Source: Candidatus Delongbacteria bacterium
Lineage (GTDB): Bacteria > JAGOEH01
Assembly (NCBI GenBank): GCA_017997825.1
Contig: JAGOEH010000098.1
Span: 1-11,078, forward strand
Length of the DNA: 11,078 bases
Reading direction: 5' to 3'
The notes under the pieces: model-generated
The model's database searches: none
What the model was told of the DNA's origin: nothing
The model's input: only the letters and a program-made list of their open reading frames with translations
In this document: in pieces, positions 1 through 6,666 of the stretch
How positions within the stretch are numbered: position 1 is the stretch's first letter
Layout: every line of letters begins with the position of its first letter
Translations under genes and position numbers: made by a program

Positions 1-49
1 CGGTCGCCCCATAGAATACCGATTGATAGCCGAAATGGAACCAGGCCAG
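1..49 (-). pseudogene. In-frame continuation of the MFS gene past the TGA
   Basis: Reading on from the TGA at 50-52 in the same frame on the minus strand gives LAWFHFGYQSVFYGAT with no further stop. This resembles the start of the eleventh or twelfth helix region of MFS permeases, where a sequence such as GGLLWxxFGYxxVF is common. The stretch is therefore better read as the severed 3' part of the upstream transporter gene than as intergenic DNA. The true end of the gene lies outside the window. Confidence 0.6.
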
Positions 50-1105
50 TCACCCCAGCACTGGAATCGTCATCGATACGACATGATCCATGGTAATCCC
101 CAGCGCCAGGCTGGGTAGAATTTCACCGGGATGATCCGCAATTTTTTTCAGGTAGGTGGTACGGGCGATCCGCATGGCAAACATCAGATTGTCCATGATG
201 AAAGCGGCATACAGCAGGTAAACCTGCTTAGATATCGCATACACCAGACAGATTACAACCAGCACCCCGGCATCCAGAAAAAATACCCGGCGTTCTCCCC
301 ATCGGTCAATCAGTTTTCCCAATTCCTGCCGGAAAAAGAAGCTGAGGGCAGCCCCGACCAGGGTCAATAAGGCAATAGTCTGGGGCCGGCAGCCGAAGTT
401 CTTGACCAGCAACCAAGGGCCGAAGGTCAGAAAAAGCTGTTTGCGCGCCCCGAACAACACATTCAGCCAATAAAACAGGTGATATTTTTTGCGAATAACA
501 AAACGTACCGTTTCCTGAGACGCCAGACGGTGTTCATCGATCCGGTAAAACATATAAGCCGCCATCAGTCCCGAAACAAAGGCTACCAGATACAATGCCC
601 GGTATCCCATATGAAAGTAATCCAACATGATCCACACAATCCCTGCCCCGATAATCATCGACAGGTTACGGATTCCGGTGATCTGTCCCAGCTTTCGCCC
701 TTCCTCATTCTCACGGGCCAGATTGAGGGCCATTCGTGACTCAACCGGTATCCAGACATGGTCTGCGATACTCCAGATCACCATCCAAATCATCATCAGA
801 CTGTAGCTGGGCGAGAAAAAGCCCAATCCCAGGATACCGACTGCTGAAAACAGCCCGACCAGGACTGCCCAGTGACGGATCGTCAGCACTGTCAGGGCTC
901 CGGTAATAAAAATCAACACAAATCCGGGCAATTCCCGGGGCAACTCCAGTAATCCGCGAGCTCTGGCGCCGATCTTGAATATATCATCCAGATAATTGTT
1001 GAAGGTCGAGGTCATCAGTCCGTTATTGACCCCCAAGAATAACACTCCCAGAATAAAAAAGGTTATACCCGGGGAGTAGGGATTGATTTTTTTAAGCAGG
1101 TTCAT
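50..1105 (-). CDS. MFS transporter, interrupted by an in-frame TGA
   Basis: Major facilitator superfamily permease of the inner membrane; substrate unknown. The translated 351 residues are strongly hydrophobic, with about ten membrane segments separated by short basic loops (for example the GKLIDRWGERR loop, a typical MFS cytoplasmic motif between transmembrane segments). Family members usually have about 400 residues and 12 helices, so the last helices are missing. The TGA at 50-52 sits inside a conserved-looking stretch, IPVLG-stop-LAWFHFGYQSVFYG. MFS proteins commonly have Gly-Gly here, so a GGA codon seems to have become TGA. The frame stays open for 16 more codons to the window edge. The start ATG (1105-1103) overlaps the fpg stop by 14 bases, which suggests translational coupling. 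The ribosome-binding site is weak (CGGAATCGGA). It is either a true pseudogene or an assembly/sequencing error; the MFS assignment itself is secure. Confidence 0.85.
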   Translation of the reverse strand: MNLLKKINPYSPGITFFILGVLFLGVNNGLMTSTFNNYLDDIFKIGARARGLLELPRELPGFVLIFITGALTVLTIRHWAVLVGLFSAVGILGLGFFSPSYSLMMIWMVIWSIADHVWIPVESRMALNLARENEEGRKLGQITGIRNLSMIIGAGIVWIMLDYFHMGYRALYLVAFVSGLMAAYMFYRIDEHRLASQETVRFVIRKKYHLFYWLNVLFGARKQLFLTFGPWLLVKNFGCRPQTIALLTLVGAALSFFFRQELGKLIDRWGERRVFFLDAGVLVVICLVYAISKQVYLLYAAFIMDNLMFAMRIARTTYLKKIADHPGEILPSLALGITMDHVVSMTIPVLG

Positions 1106-2051
1106 TCCGATTCCGCTTTGATGTGCCGGGTTTACGGCCGGGCCTGTTTAATGCCTGCGATTTAAACGGTGCGGGATTTGACGGTTCAAGCGGCTGGCAG
1201 TCGGGACAAAAAACCGTAGTCCGCTGCGATAGGATACACTTTTTCAGCTCCCCGCCGCAAACTCGGCAGGGCTGCCCGGCCCGCCCATAAACCTGATGGA
1301 TATCGGCAAAACTCCCCGGCCGGCCGTCCGGGAGACGGTAGGTATCAATACTGGATCCCCGGCACTCAATCGCCTTGCCCAACACCTCCCCGATCGCTTC
1401 ATACAATCGGTCGATCTGATCCCGGGTCAACCGCTCTCCACGACATCCCGGATGGATCCGGGATAAAAAACAGATCTCATCGGCATAGATATTCCCGATC
1501 CCGGCCACCAGTTTTTGACTGAGTAAAGCCGATTTCAAAGGCATTTTTGACCGGCTGATCGATTGCCGCCAATACTCCCGGCTGAATCCGTCAGACAGGG
1601 GATCCACTCCCAGACTGGATAGAATCCGGCTTTCTTCCAGATCAGACTGTGATCGATAGTACAACAAAAAGCCGAAGGTACGGCTATCTATATACTCCAG
1701 TCTCCCCCTACCAAGCCTAAATACCACATGGGCATGACGGGCAGTCTCTTTGCCGGACAGATCCGCTTCATCATAGTACCGAAATCCTCCGGTCATCTTC
1801 AAATGCACCAGCATCCGGCTGCCATTCTCAAAGGCAAAAATCAGATTCTTGCCTGCCCGATCGATCCGGCTGAATACCTGATTGAGCAATCCCGTCTCAA
1901 ACTCGCTCACCTTGACCGGATCACCGCTTCGATTGCTCCCATGTCCCGACACCAGTTTGGCTAACCTCAATTCAACGGCCACAATAGTCTGCCCAATCAA
2001 CTTCGGCTCCAAATCCCGTCGGATCGATTCAACTTCCGGCAGCTCCGGCAT
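1092..2051 (-). CDS. mutM: Formamidopyrimidine-DNA glycosylase (Fpg/MutM)
   Basis: Bifunctional base-excision repair glycosylase/AP lyase that removes 8-oxoguanine and formamidopyrimidines from DNA in the cytoplasm. The N-terminus is the diagnostic MPELPEVE, with Pro2 as the Schiff-base nucleophile and Glu3 as the acid. Lys68 in RAGKNL matches the conserved beta-strand lysine. GIGNIYADE (about 184-192) carries the DNA-contacting Asn187 of the helix-two-turn-helix. The C-terminal zinc finger has Cys262, Cys265, Cys282 and Cys285, with the finger arginine Arg277. After the last Cys pair, where most family members stop, there is an extra tail of about 34 residues rich in Pro, Arg and Lys. The tail overlaps the start of the MFS gene. 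The start is supported by a purine-rich site (GAGGAAAGGA) about seven bases upstream. All catalytic residues are present, so the enzyme should be active. Confidence 0.97.
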   Translation of the reverse strand: MPELPEVESIRRDLEPKLIGQTIVAVELRLAKLVSGHGSNRSGDPVKVSEFETGLLNQVFSRIDRAGKNLIFAFENGSRMLVHLKMTGGFRYYDEADLSGKETARHAHVVFRLGRGRLEYIDSRTFGFLLYYRSQSDLEESRILSSLGVDPLSDGFSREYWRQSISRSKMPLKSALLSQKLVAGIGNIYADEICFLSRIHPGCRGERLTRDQIDRLYEAIGEVLGKAIECRGSSIDTYRLPDGRPGSFADIHQVYGRAGQPCRVCGGELKKCILSQRTTVFCPDCQPLEPSNPAPFKSQALNRPGRKPGTSKRNRNEPA

Positions 2052-2212
2052 GGCTTATCCTTTCCTCAAAACCAAGTAAAAACTATCCATCATAGTAAAC
2101 CAATCTCAGTCACACGCTTTCAATCCAGCGGAGGAACCACGCTCTCCAACCACCCCCAATATAATGATTCTTCACCCAAAATCAAGATATATTCACGATC
2201 AGCCGTAAGACG
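2052..2212. other. Gap between the small ORF and fpg
   Basis: Apart from the fpg ribosome-binding site next to 2051, I see no gene, strong hairpin or convincing promoter here. A TATGAT-like box lies on the minus strand near 2085-2090 but has no matching -35 at usual spacing. Confidence 0.4.
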
Positions 2213-2368
2213 CTATTGCAATAACTGCCGTATTCCCATCACCATTCCCACTACCAATACCACAATCAATCCGACAAACAACGTCTGGAACAAACAGATG
2301 CACAAAGAAACTAAATTACACAGGACCGCCGAATGCTGATAATGGCTCAGGGCTTCAATAATCCACAT
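2213..2368 (-). CDS. Small membrane protein, 51 residues, unknown function
   Basis: A short ORF that begins MWIIEALSHYQ and ends at a TAG at 2213-2215. Its main support is a strong ribosome-binding site: AAAGGAG sits six bases before the ATG. Residues about 18-46 form one long hydrophobic run rich in Leu, Val, Ile and Gly, with Cys17, Cys23 and Cys25 at its start. This fits a single transmembrane helix or a tight hairpin with a short polar N-terminus. It lies 161 bases upstream of fpg on the same strand and could be co-transcribed, although no clear promoter was found for either. I do not recognise a family. It could be spurious, but the combination of a good start site, a hydrophobic protein and an otherwise empty gap makes it plausible. 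Confidence 0.5.
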   Translation of the reverse strand: MWIIEALSHYQHSAVLCNLVSLCICLFQTLFVGLIVVLVVGMVMGIRQLLQ

Positions 2369-2613
2369 CAATCACTCCTTTACCTTCCGGGTTCTTGACC
2401 CATAAAGGCATTTTCTATGCCCATTATGCATGAATACGGGATCAATCAGCCAAAAGTTTCTTGATTATCTCTGGATGCTCGTCTTATCAATACTCTCATC
2501 AAGGCACAACCGACTATGCCTGATCGATGAGGTCACCCTGTTCGGTATAATCGGATAAGCTGAGCCATGATTGCCCCACACGCTTAATCTCGGAATCGAG
2601 TCGGCAGGTAAAA
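2369..2613. other. Gap upstream of the redox pair, no clear gene
   Basis: Apart from the ribosome-binding site of the small minus-strand ORF (about 2375-2381) and one GAGTCG copy at 2598-2603, I see nothing strong. A 27-codon ORF at 2475-2558 on the plus strand has no good ribosome-binding site. Composition becomes more AT-rich towards 2640. Confidence 0.4.
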
Positions 2614-2635
2614 TATAATGAGTCGATCACGACTC
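2614..2635. promoter_or_regulatory. TATAAT box next to a GAGTCG inverted repeat
   Basis: A perfect -10 hexamer TATAAT (2614-2619) is directly followed by the inverted repeat GAGTCG-ATCA-CGACTC (2620-2635). A third copy of GAGTCG lies upstream at 2598-2603, 22 bases away in direct orientation. No good -35 stands 17 bases before the TATAAT. The repeat could be an operator for the flavin reductase-rubredoxin promoter that begins 12 bases further on. It could also form a hairpin, but the following run on the plus strand is A-rich rather than T-rich, so it is not a standard terminator for plus-strand transcription. Confidence 0.4.
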
Positions 2636-2646
2636 AAAAAAAGTAC

Positions 2647-2674
2647 TTGACAAATAAAAAAAAATGATTATTAT
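2647..2674 (+). promoter_or_regulatory. Promoter of the flavin reductase-rubredoxin gene
   Basis: A perfect -35 TTGACA (2647-2652) is followed after 16 bases by TATTAT (2669-2674, five of six matches to the -10 consensus). The surroundings are very AT-rich compared with the genes. The predicted start of transcription is near 2681, inside the palindrome at 2678-2692, leaving a leader of about 30 bases that contains the ribosome-binding site AAAGGAG (2697-2703). Confidence 0.75.
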
Positions 2675-2677
2675 TTT

Positions 2678-2692
2678 GTTAGGTATCCTAAC
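2678..2692. promoter_or_regulatory. Operator candidate, perfect palindrome GTTAGG-TAT-CCTAAC
   Basis: Two perfect six-base arms flank a three-base centre, and T-rich sequence surrounds both. The TTAGG/CCTAA half-sites resemble those of iron- or manganese-sensing DtxR/IdeR-family repressors, whose sites contain TTAGG and CCTAA elements. The palindrome covers the predicted transcription start, where a bound repressor would block transcription of the redox pair. The regulator itself is not in the window, so the family assignment is inference. Confidence 0.55.
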
Positions 2693-2710
2693 TTTTAAAG
2701 GAGTTATAAA

Positions 2711-3385
2711 ATGAATCTCAAGGTTCTCAACCAGATGACGTACGGTTTGTACGTGATTACGGCGGCCGATGGAGAGCGATGCAATGGGATGATCGGCGAT
2801 GCGGTCTTCCAGGTATCGGCGTCACCGGTGACAATTGGGATCAGCATCAATCGAAACAATCTGACTCATGAATTCATCCGCCGAAGCGGGAATTTTGCGG
2901 TGACGATTTTAGAGAAAGAGACCCCGGTGGAGTTTATTCGTCATTTCGGATTCAAATCGGGACGAGATTTGAACAAATGCCACGGTGTGGAGTATATTAC
3001 CGGTAAAAACGGATCCCACCTGATCGTGGAGCACAGCCTCGGATATGTGGAATGCCGTGTTATAGGGCAAATGGAGGCCGGAACCCATACTATTTTTATC
3101 GGGGAAATGACGGAAGCGGAGAGTTTTAAAGAGGGTCAACCGATGACCTATCAATATTATCGTGAACAGGCGCTCGCACAAGTGCGATTATCCAAGGAAG
3201 GGGACAAGAAAATGGAAGAGAAAGCCAAACGTTATGTTTGCACTGTGTGTGGATATATTTATGATCCTGAACAGGGGGATCCGGATGAGGGAATTGCGCC
3301 GGGCACACCCTTTGAAGCCCTGCCGGAAAGCTGGGTTTGTCCTTTGTGCAAGCTTGACAAGTCAGTATTTGAAGTAACCGAATGA
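2711..3385 (+). CDS. hrb: Flavin reductase-rubredoxin fusion (high-molecular-weight rubredoxin)
   Basis: Residues 1 to about 155 form a flavin reductase-like FMN-binding domain ([15 protein letters not shown], then the [19 protein letters not shown] region). Residues about 174-224 form a rubredoxin with the iron ligands Cys177/Cys180 (CTVC) and Cys210/Cys213 (CPLC), and the usual [18 protein letters not shown] core. This architecture is known from Hrb of Moorella, an NAD(P)H-dependent electron donor to flavodiiron proteins that reduce oxygen or nitric oxide. The start is supported by AAAGGAG seven bases upstream. The gene is preceded by a strong promoter with a possible metal-sensing operator, and its TGA stop is followed 24 bases later by the ferredoxin gene, so the two probably form an operon. 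No flavodiiron protein is visible in the window, so the electron acceptor is unknown. The domain call is secure; the physiological role is inference. Confidence 0.93.
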   Translation: MNLKVLNQMTYGLYVITAADGERCNGMIGDAVFQVSASPVTIGISINRNNLTHEFIRRSGNFAVTILEKETPVEFIRHFGFKSGRDLNKCHGVEYITGKNGSHLIVEHSLGYVECRVIGQMEAGTHTIFIGEMTEAESFKEGQPMTYQYYREQALAQVRLSKEGDKKMEEKAKRYVCTVCGYIYDPEQGDPDEGIAPGTPFEALPESWVCPLCKLDKSVFEVTE

Positions 3386-3409
3386 TTGCAGATCGGGAAA
3401 GGAGAATCC

Positions 3410-4237
3410 ATGAAACGCAGTATCATCAAAATTGATCATAAGCGGTGCACCGGCTGCGGGCTCTGTATCCCCGGATGTCCGGAGGGTGCCATTCAGATCA
3501 TCGACGGTAAGGCCAGGCTGATCAGTGATTTGTTTTGTGACGGATTGGGAGCCTGTCTTGGCCATTGTCCCGAGGGAGCCATCAGCGTGGAGGAGCGGGA
3601 AGCGGAAGCCTATGATGAAATTAAAGTCATGCAGAATATTATTCCCCAAGGTCACAATGTCATCGCGGCTCATCTTCAGCACCTGGATGCACACGGTCAA
3701 CAAGCATACCTTAAACAGGCCATCCAGGTCCTCAATGATCAGAAGATCTCGGTCCCCGAGTTCCGGCATCCTCACCCGCAACCGCATCACTGTCCGGGAT
3801 CCCAGCCACAGCAATTCTCTCCGGTCGATTCCAGCCCTGATTCTCCCTCTACCCCATCCCCGTCTCAATTGCGTCAATGGCCGGTTCAACTTCAGCTCAT
3901 CAACCCCGAAGCCCCTTATTTCTCAGACGCGGAACTGCTTGTTGCCGCCGATTGCGTTCCCTTCGCATTCGGTGATTTCCATCAGGAATTCCTTAAACAT
4001 AGAATTGTCATCACTTTCTGCCCCAAACTGGATTCCACCCTACCAGAGTATCTGGAAAAACTGACGGCAATCTTCCAAAACCATTCCATCCGCTCCATTA
4101 CAGTGGTGATAATGGAAGTTCCCTGCTGCTCCGGTACACTCCGACTGGTCCAGGAAGCCCTGAACCGTTCCGGTCGAACTATCCCGATCCACCGGGCTAC
4201 CATTTCGCTCTCCGGCCGGATTCTAAACCGCAGCTGA
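3410..4237 (+). CDS. Seven-Cys ferredoxin with C-terminal Cys domain
   Basis: A soluble iron-sulfur protein of 275 residues. The N-terminal ferredoxin domain has Cys13-x2-Cys16-x2-Cys19-x3-Cys23-Pro and then Cys43-x5-Cys49-x3-Cys53-Pro. The second motif lacks the middle cysteine (Leu46). This spacing is known from seven-iron ferredoxins, so one [4Fe-4S] and one [3Fe-4S] or site-differentiated cluster is likely. A low-complexity linker (about 118-155) rich in His, Pro and Ser contains the HHCPGS motif (Cys128). The C-terminal half has ADC (182), FCPKLD (204) and MEVPCC (239/240), giving extra thiols that may bind metal. I recall similar three-part proteins in anaerobes as ferredoxins of unassigned role. 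The ATG at 3410 is chosen because GAAAGGAG stands six bases upstream; an in-frame TTG at 3386 is the less likely alternative. Probably co-transcribed with the rubredoxin fusion and may exchange electrons with it. Confidence 0.88.
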   Translation: MKRSIIKIDHKRCTGCGLCIPGCPEGAIQIIDGKARLISDLFCDGLGACLGHCPEGAISVEEREAEAYDEIKVMQNIIPQGHNVIAAHLQHLDAHGQQAYLKQAIQVLNDQKISVPEFRHPHPQPHHCPGSQPQQFSPVDSSPDSPSTPSPSQLRQWPVQLQLINPEAPYFSDAELLVAADCVPFAFGDFHQEFLKHRIVITFCPKLDSTLPEYLEKLTAIFQNHSIRSITVVIMEVPCCSGTLRLVQEALNRSGRTIPIHRATISLSGRILNRS

Positions 4238-4269
4238 CGGAAATCCGAGAGTTTGTCAGCCGGATTCTG

Positions 4270-4302
4270 CCGGTATCGAATTGATGATTGATCGGTTTTT
4301 TT
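4270..4302 (+). terminator. Possible weak intrinsic terminator after the redox pair
   Basis: CCG and ATC near 4270-4278 can pair with GATCGG (4290-4295), with a two-base bulge and a loop of about 12 bases, directly followed by seven T residues (4296-4302). The position just downstream of the ferredoxin stop and just before the next promoter is right, but the stem is short and imperfect. Confidence 0.3.
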
Positions 4303-4314
4303 CTTCAATTTTAC

Positions 4315-4343
4315 TTGACAGTTCCATGCAATCCGAGTATATT
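4315..4343 (+). promoter_or_regulatory. Promoter for the small exported protein
   Basis: TTGACA (4315-4320) and TATATT (4338-4343) are separated by exactly 17 bases, close to the ideal sigma70-type promoter. The same two hexamers with the same spacing occur before the S9 peptidase at 9383-9411. The predicted start near 4350 gives a leader of about 128 bases to the chosen ATG at 4478. Confidence 0.7.
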
Positions 4344-4477
4344 CAAAACAGGCAGGCCATCCGAACCTTGCATCGCTATTTTACGTAACAGGCAAAATGC
4401 CGGGAGGGTCGGACGGTCTGGATCGGATCAGTAGAACTCCAATCCGCCGCAACGATCAATGGGAATGGAATAACGCA

Positions 4478-4915
4478 ATGAGACCGGTTCAAGTTTTAGT
4501 GGTATTCAGCCTTTTCCTGTTTATGATCGGGGAGCATAAAGCCCAGAATGAGCGCTTTCCGATCATTTTCAGCTCAAACTCCAAAGACACAGTGGGAATT
4601 ATGCTGGGTCGGGCCATGGAAAAAGCCATTGATCAATCATTCCATCTCCGGCCGGGCCAGGATAAGGAACCCCACCTGGTTCTGACCATGGTTTCCAGAG
4701 AAATCCGATCGGGAGGAAAGAGCAAGCGATCGCCCATTCAGCCGATGTCCGTCATCGGCCTGGTCTGGAGCGCCAAAACCGATCCGGCTTCCCCACTGAT
4801 CTATGTCGATATGATGGTGGATACATGTTCATTATCCGCTATCCGGGACTATACCAAAACGGTTGAGGTTGAAACCCTGAAACGCTTGAACTGGATCAGA
4901 CTCTCCTTTAAGTAA
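4478..4915 (+). CDS. Small exported protein of unknown function
   Basis: A 145-residue protein with a signal-peptide-like N-terminus: MRP, a hydrophobic core VQVLVVFSLFLFMIG, then HKAQ as a possible signal peptidase I site. The mature part would be about 120 residues, mixed alpha/beta in character, with one cysteine and a SSNSKDTVG motif near its start. I do not recognise the family with certainty; the SN-S-x-DTVG segment reminds me of small uncharacterised exported proteins, but that is memory and not a search result. The frame stays open upstream to an ATG at 4397. I prefer 4478 because it places the hydrophobic segment at the N-terminus, although its ribosome-binding site is weak. It has its own strong promoter and converges with the amidohydrolase gene (48-base gap, no clear terminator there). 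Confidence 0.7.
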   Translation: MRPVQVLVVFSLFLFMIGEHKAQNERFPIIFSSNSKDTVGIMLGRAMEKAIDQSFHLRPGQDKEPHLVLTMVSREIRSGGKSKRSPIQPMSVIGLVWSAKTDPASPLIYVDMMVDTCSLSAIRDYTKTVEVETLKRLNWIRLSFK

Positions 4916-4963
4916 ATACCAGACACTATGAGTTCCTCGCCTGACCCCGGATCCGGAACCCGA

Positions 4964-6640
4964 TCACAGGGCGGTATACACAATCATCCCATTCACCATA
5001 GTCATAAGGGCTTTGGTTTTTAGAATATCAGGATGAGGGATTTCGAACAGATTGTGATCCAAAACGACCAAATCTGCCCATTTCCCCGGTGCTAATGAGC
5101 CTTTGACGTTTTCCTGAAATTCGGCATAGGCCGATCCCATAGTATAACAATAGATTGCCGATTCCAAACTCATCTTTTCATCCGGATACCATCCGCCTTG
5201 CGGCCCCCCTTCGACAAATTCACGAGTGACGGCAGCATAGATACCGAGCATCGGATTGAGGGGTTCGACAAAGAAATCGGTTCCAAAGGCGACCGAGACC
5301 CCAGCCCGGACAAATGATTCCATGCGGTAACAGTATCGGCATCGCTCACCGATTCGTTTTTCGGCCCAATGCATATCATCGATGCAATGAGAGGGTTGGA
5401 TGGACGCAATAATCCCAAGCTCTCGATATCGATTCAAATCCGGATCGGTCACACACTGAGCATGCTCAATCCGGTGACGCCGGACACGGTTTCCGTTGGC
5501 CGCGAACGCTTTTTGAAATGCATTGAGAATCCAGGTATTGGCTTTATCGCCAATGGCGTGAACGGCGATCTGAAGACCGGCCTGATCAATTTTCCGAACC
5601 CACTCGTCCAGTTCTGTTTCAGAATAGATAGGAATACCGGCGGTAGAGGGATCATCCTGATAGGGTTCGAAATACAGGGCCGTACCGGCTCCCATCGAGC
5701 CGTCCACATACAGTTTAACTGTCCCCAGTTTTAAAAAATCCGAGCCGAAATCCTGCTGAATTCCCACCCGTTTCAGATCCTCGAGATAATCGATATTTCG
5801 CCAGGCATTGACCCGGATTTTCAGTTCCCTGCTTTTCAATAAACTCTGATAAATCTGGATATCCTCGCTCGACGCATTATCCTGAACACTGGTGATTCCG
5901 CAACTCAAGGCAGTTTTCATCGCGGTTCGGATCGCCTCTTCCCGCCGCTGCCGGGTCGGCTTGGTAACCACCCGGGTCACCAGTTCAATGGCGTTATCCT
6001 TGAGCAATCCTGTCAGTTTACCGGTTTTCGAATCATGATCGATCTCTCCCCCCTGCGGATTGGGGGTCTTGGCTGTAATTCCGGCCAGTTTCAAGGCCGC
6101 ACTGTTCGCCAGGGCGATATGACCATCCAGCCGCTGAACCAGAACCGGATTATCCCCGGTAACGGAATCGATCAATTCTTTGCGGGGATGCTTTTGGGAG
6201 GGCCAACGCTCATGATCCCAGTTACCGTCCGTCACCCATTCTCCTTGCTTGAGACCCGACACATAATCCTTGATCAAACGGATAAATTCCTGTTCATTTT
6301 TTGCTTCCCGAAGATCAACCCCCAACAGATAGAATCCGCCATCGGCAAAATGGAGATGGGCATCGTTAAATCCCGGTACGACCATCCGTCCCTTCAAATC
6401 AAGGACCTGGGTTTTAGCACCGATCAGTGGCTTGATCGCCTGATTGCTGCCGACCGCCATCAGTTTACCGTCCCGGACAGCCAGGGCTTCGGCCCACGGC
6501 ATCGCAGCTTCCACCGTATAGATCTTCCCATTCATGAGTACCATATCAGCCATAGTGGTTTCTCCTTTGATAACACCGGTCATCCACACCAGCAGACCGG
6601 TCAGGATTATTAACGATTCCATCAGCCGTATCATTTTCAT
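4964..6640 (-). CDS. YtcJ-type metal-dependent amidohydrolase
   Basis: Amidohydrolase superfamily protein of the Amidohydro_3/YtcJ group (TIM-barrel metal hydrolase); substrate unknown, an amide or cyclic imide bond is usual. Numbered from the chosen start, residues 33-90 form the beta-sandwich opening (VLMNGKIYTVE, AVRDGKLMAVG). HLH (95/97) follows as the first metal ligands; further on come VDGS, the AVHAIGD and RRHRIEHAQ histidines, and the barrel-end FGTDFFVEP aspartate. The set is complete. The start is uncertain. ATGs at 6664, 6640 and 6634 would add a hydrophobic leader (LIILTGLLVWMTGVI) for export or anchoring, and GTGAGG supports 6634/6640. An ATG at 6553 has a textbook AAAGGAG eight bases upstream and would give a 529-residue cytoplasmic enzyme. 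It is the last gene of the minus-strand set, directly after the thioesterase. Confidence 0.92.
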   Translation of the reverse strand: MKMIRLMESLIILTGLLVWMTGVIKGETTMADMVLMNGKIYTVEAAMPWAEALAVRDGKLMAVGSNQAIKPLIGAKTQVLDLKGRMVVPGFNDAHLHFADGGFYLLGVDLREAKNEQEFIRLIKDYVSGLKQGEWVTDGNWDHERWPSQKHPRKELIDSVTGDNPVLVQRLDGHIALANSAALKLAGITAKTPNPQGGEIDHDSKTGKLTGLLKDNAIELVTRVVTKPTRQRREEAIRTAMKTALSCGITSVQDNASSEDIQIYQSLLKSRELKIRVNAWRNIDYLEDLKRVGIQQDFGSDFLKLGTVKLYVDGSMGAGTALYFEPYQDDPSTAGIPIYSETELDEWVRKIDQAGLQIAVHAIGDKANTWILNAFQKAFAANGNRVRRHRIEHAQCVTDPDLNRYRELGIIASIQPSHCIDDMHWAEKRIGERCRYCYRMESFVRAGVSVAFGTDFFVEPLNPMLGIYAAVTREFVEGGPQGGWYPDEKMSLESAIYCYTMGSAYAEFQENVKGSLAPGKWADLVVLDHNLFEIPHPDILKTKALMTMVNGMIVYTAL

Positions 6641-6666
6641 CCTCACTTCGTAATCGGTTATCATCC

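Noticed and set aside
1-1105. Alternative genetic code with TGA read as glycine
   Set aside because: The redox fusion, ferredoxin, amidohydrolase, pyruvate-kinase-like and M24 genes all end at TGA at sensible domain ends, several followed at once by a new start. No other gene has an internal TGA.
2475-2558. 27-codon plus-strand ORF in the gap before the redox pair
   Set aside because: No good ribosome-binding site and no recognisable protein feature.
3362-3889. Minus-strand frame opposite the ferredoxin gene
   Set aside because: The opposite strand codes the clear ferredoxin Cys motifs; the minus frame has no domain signal.
4916-4963. CCGGATCCGG palindrome between the convergent genes as a terminator
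   Set aside because: The palindrome has no loop to form a stable stem and no T run follows on either strand.
6035-6613. Plus-strand frame opposite the amidohydrolase N-terminal half
   Set aside because: Antisense to conserved metal-ligand motifs; no ribosome-binding site or family resemblance.
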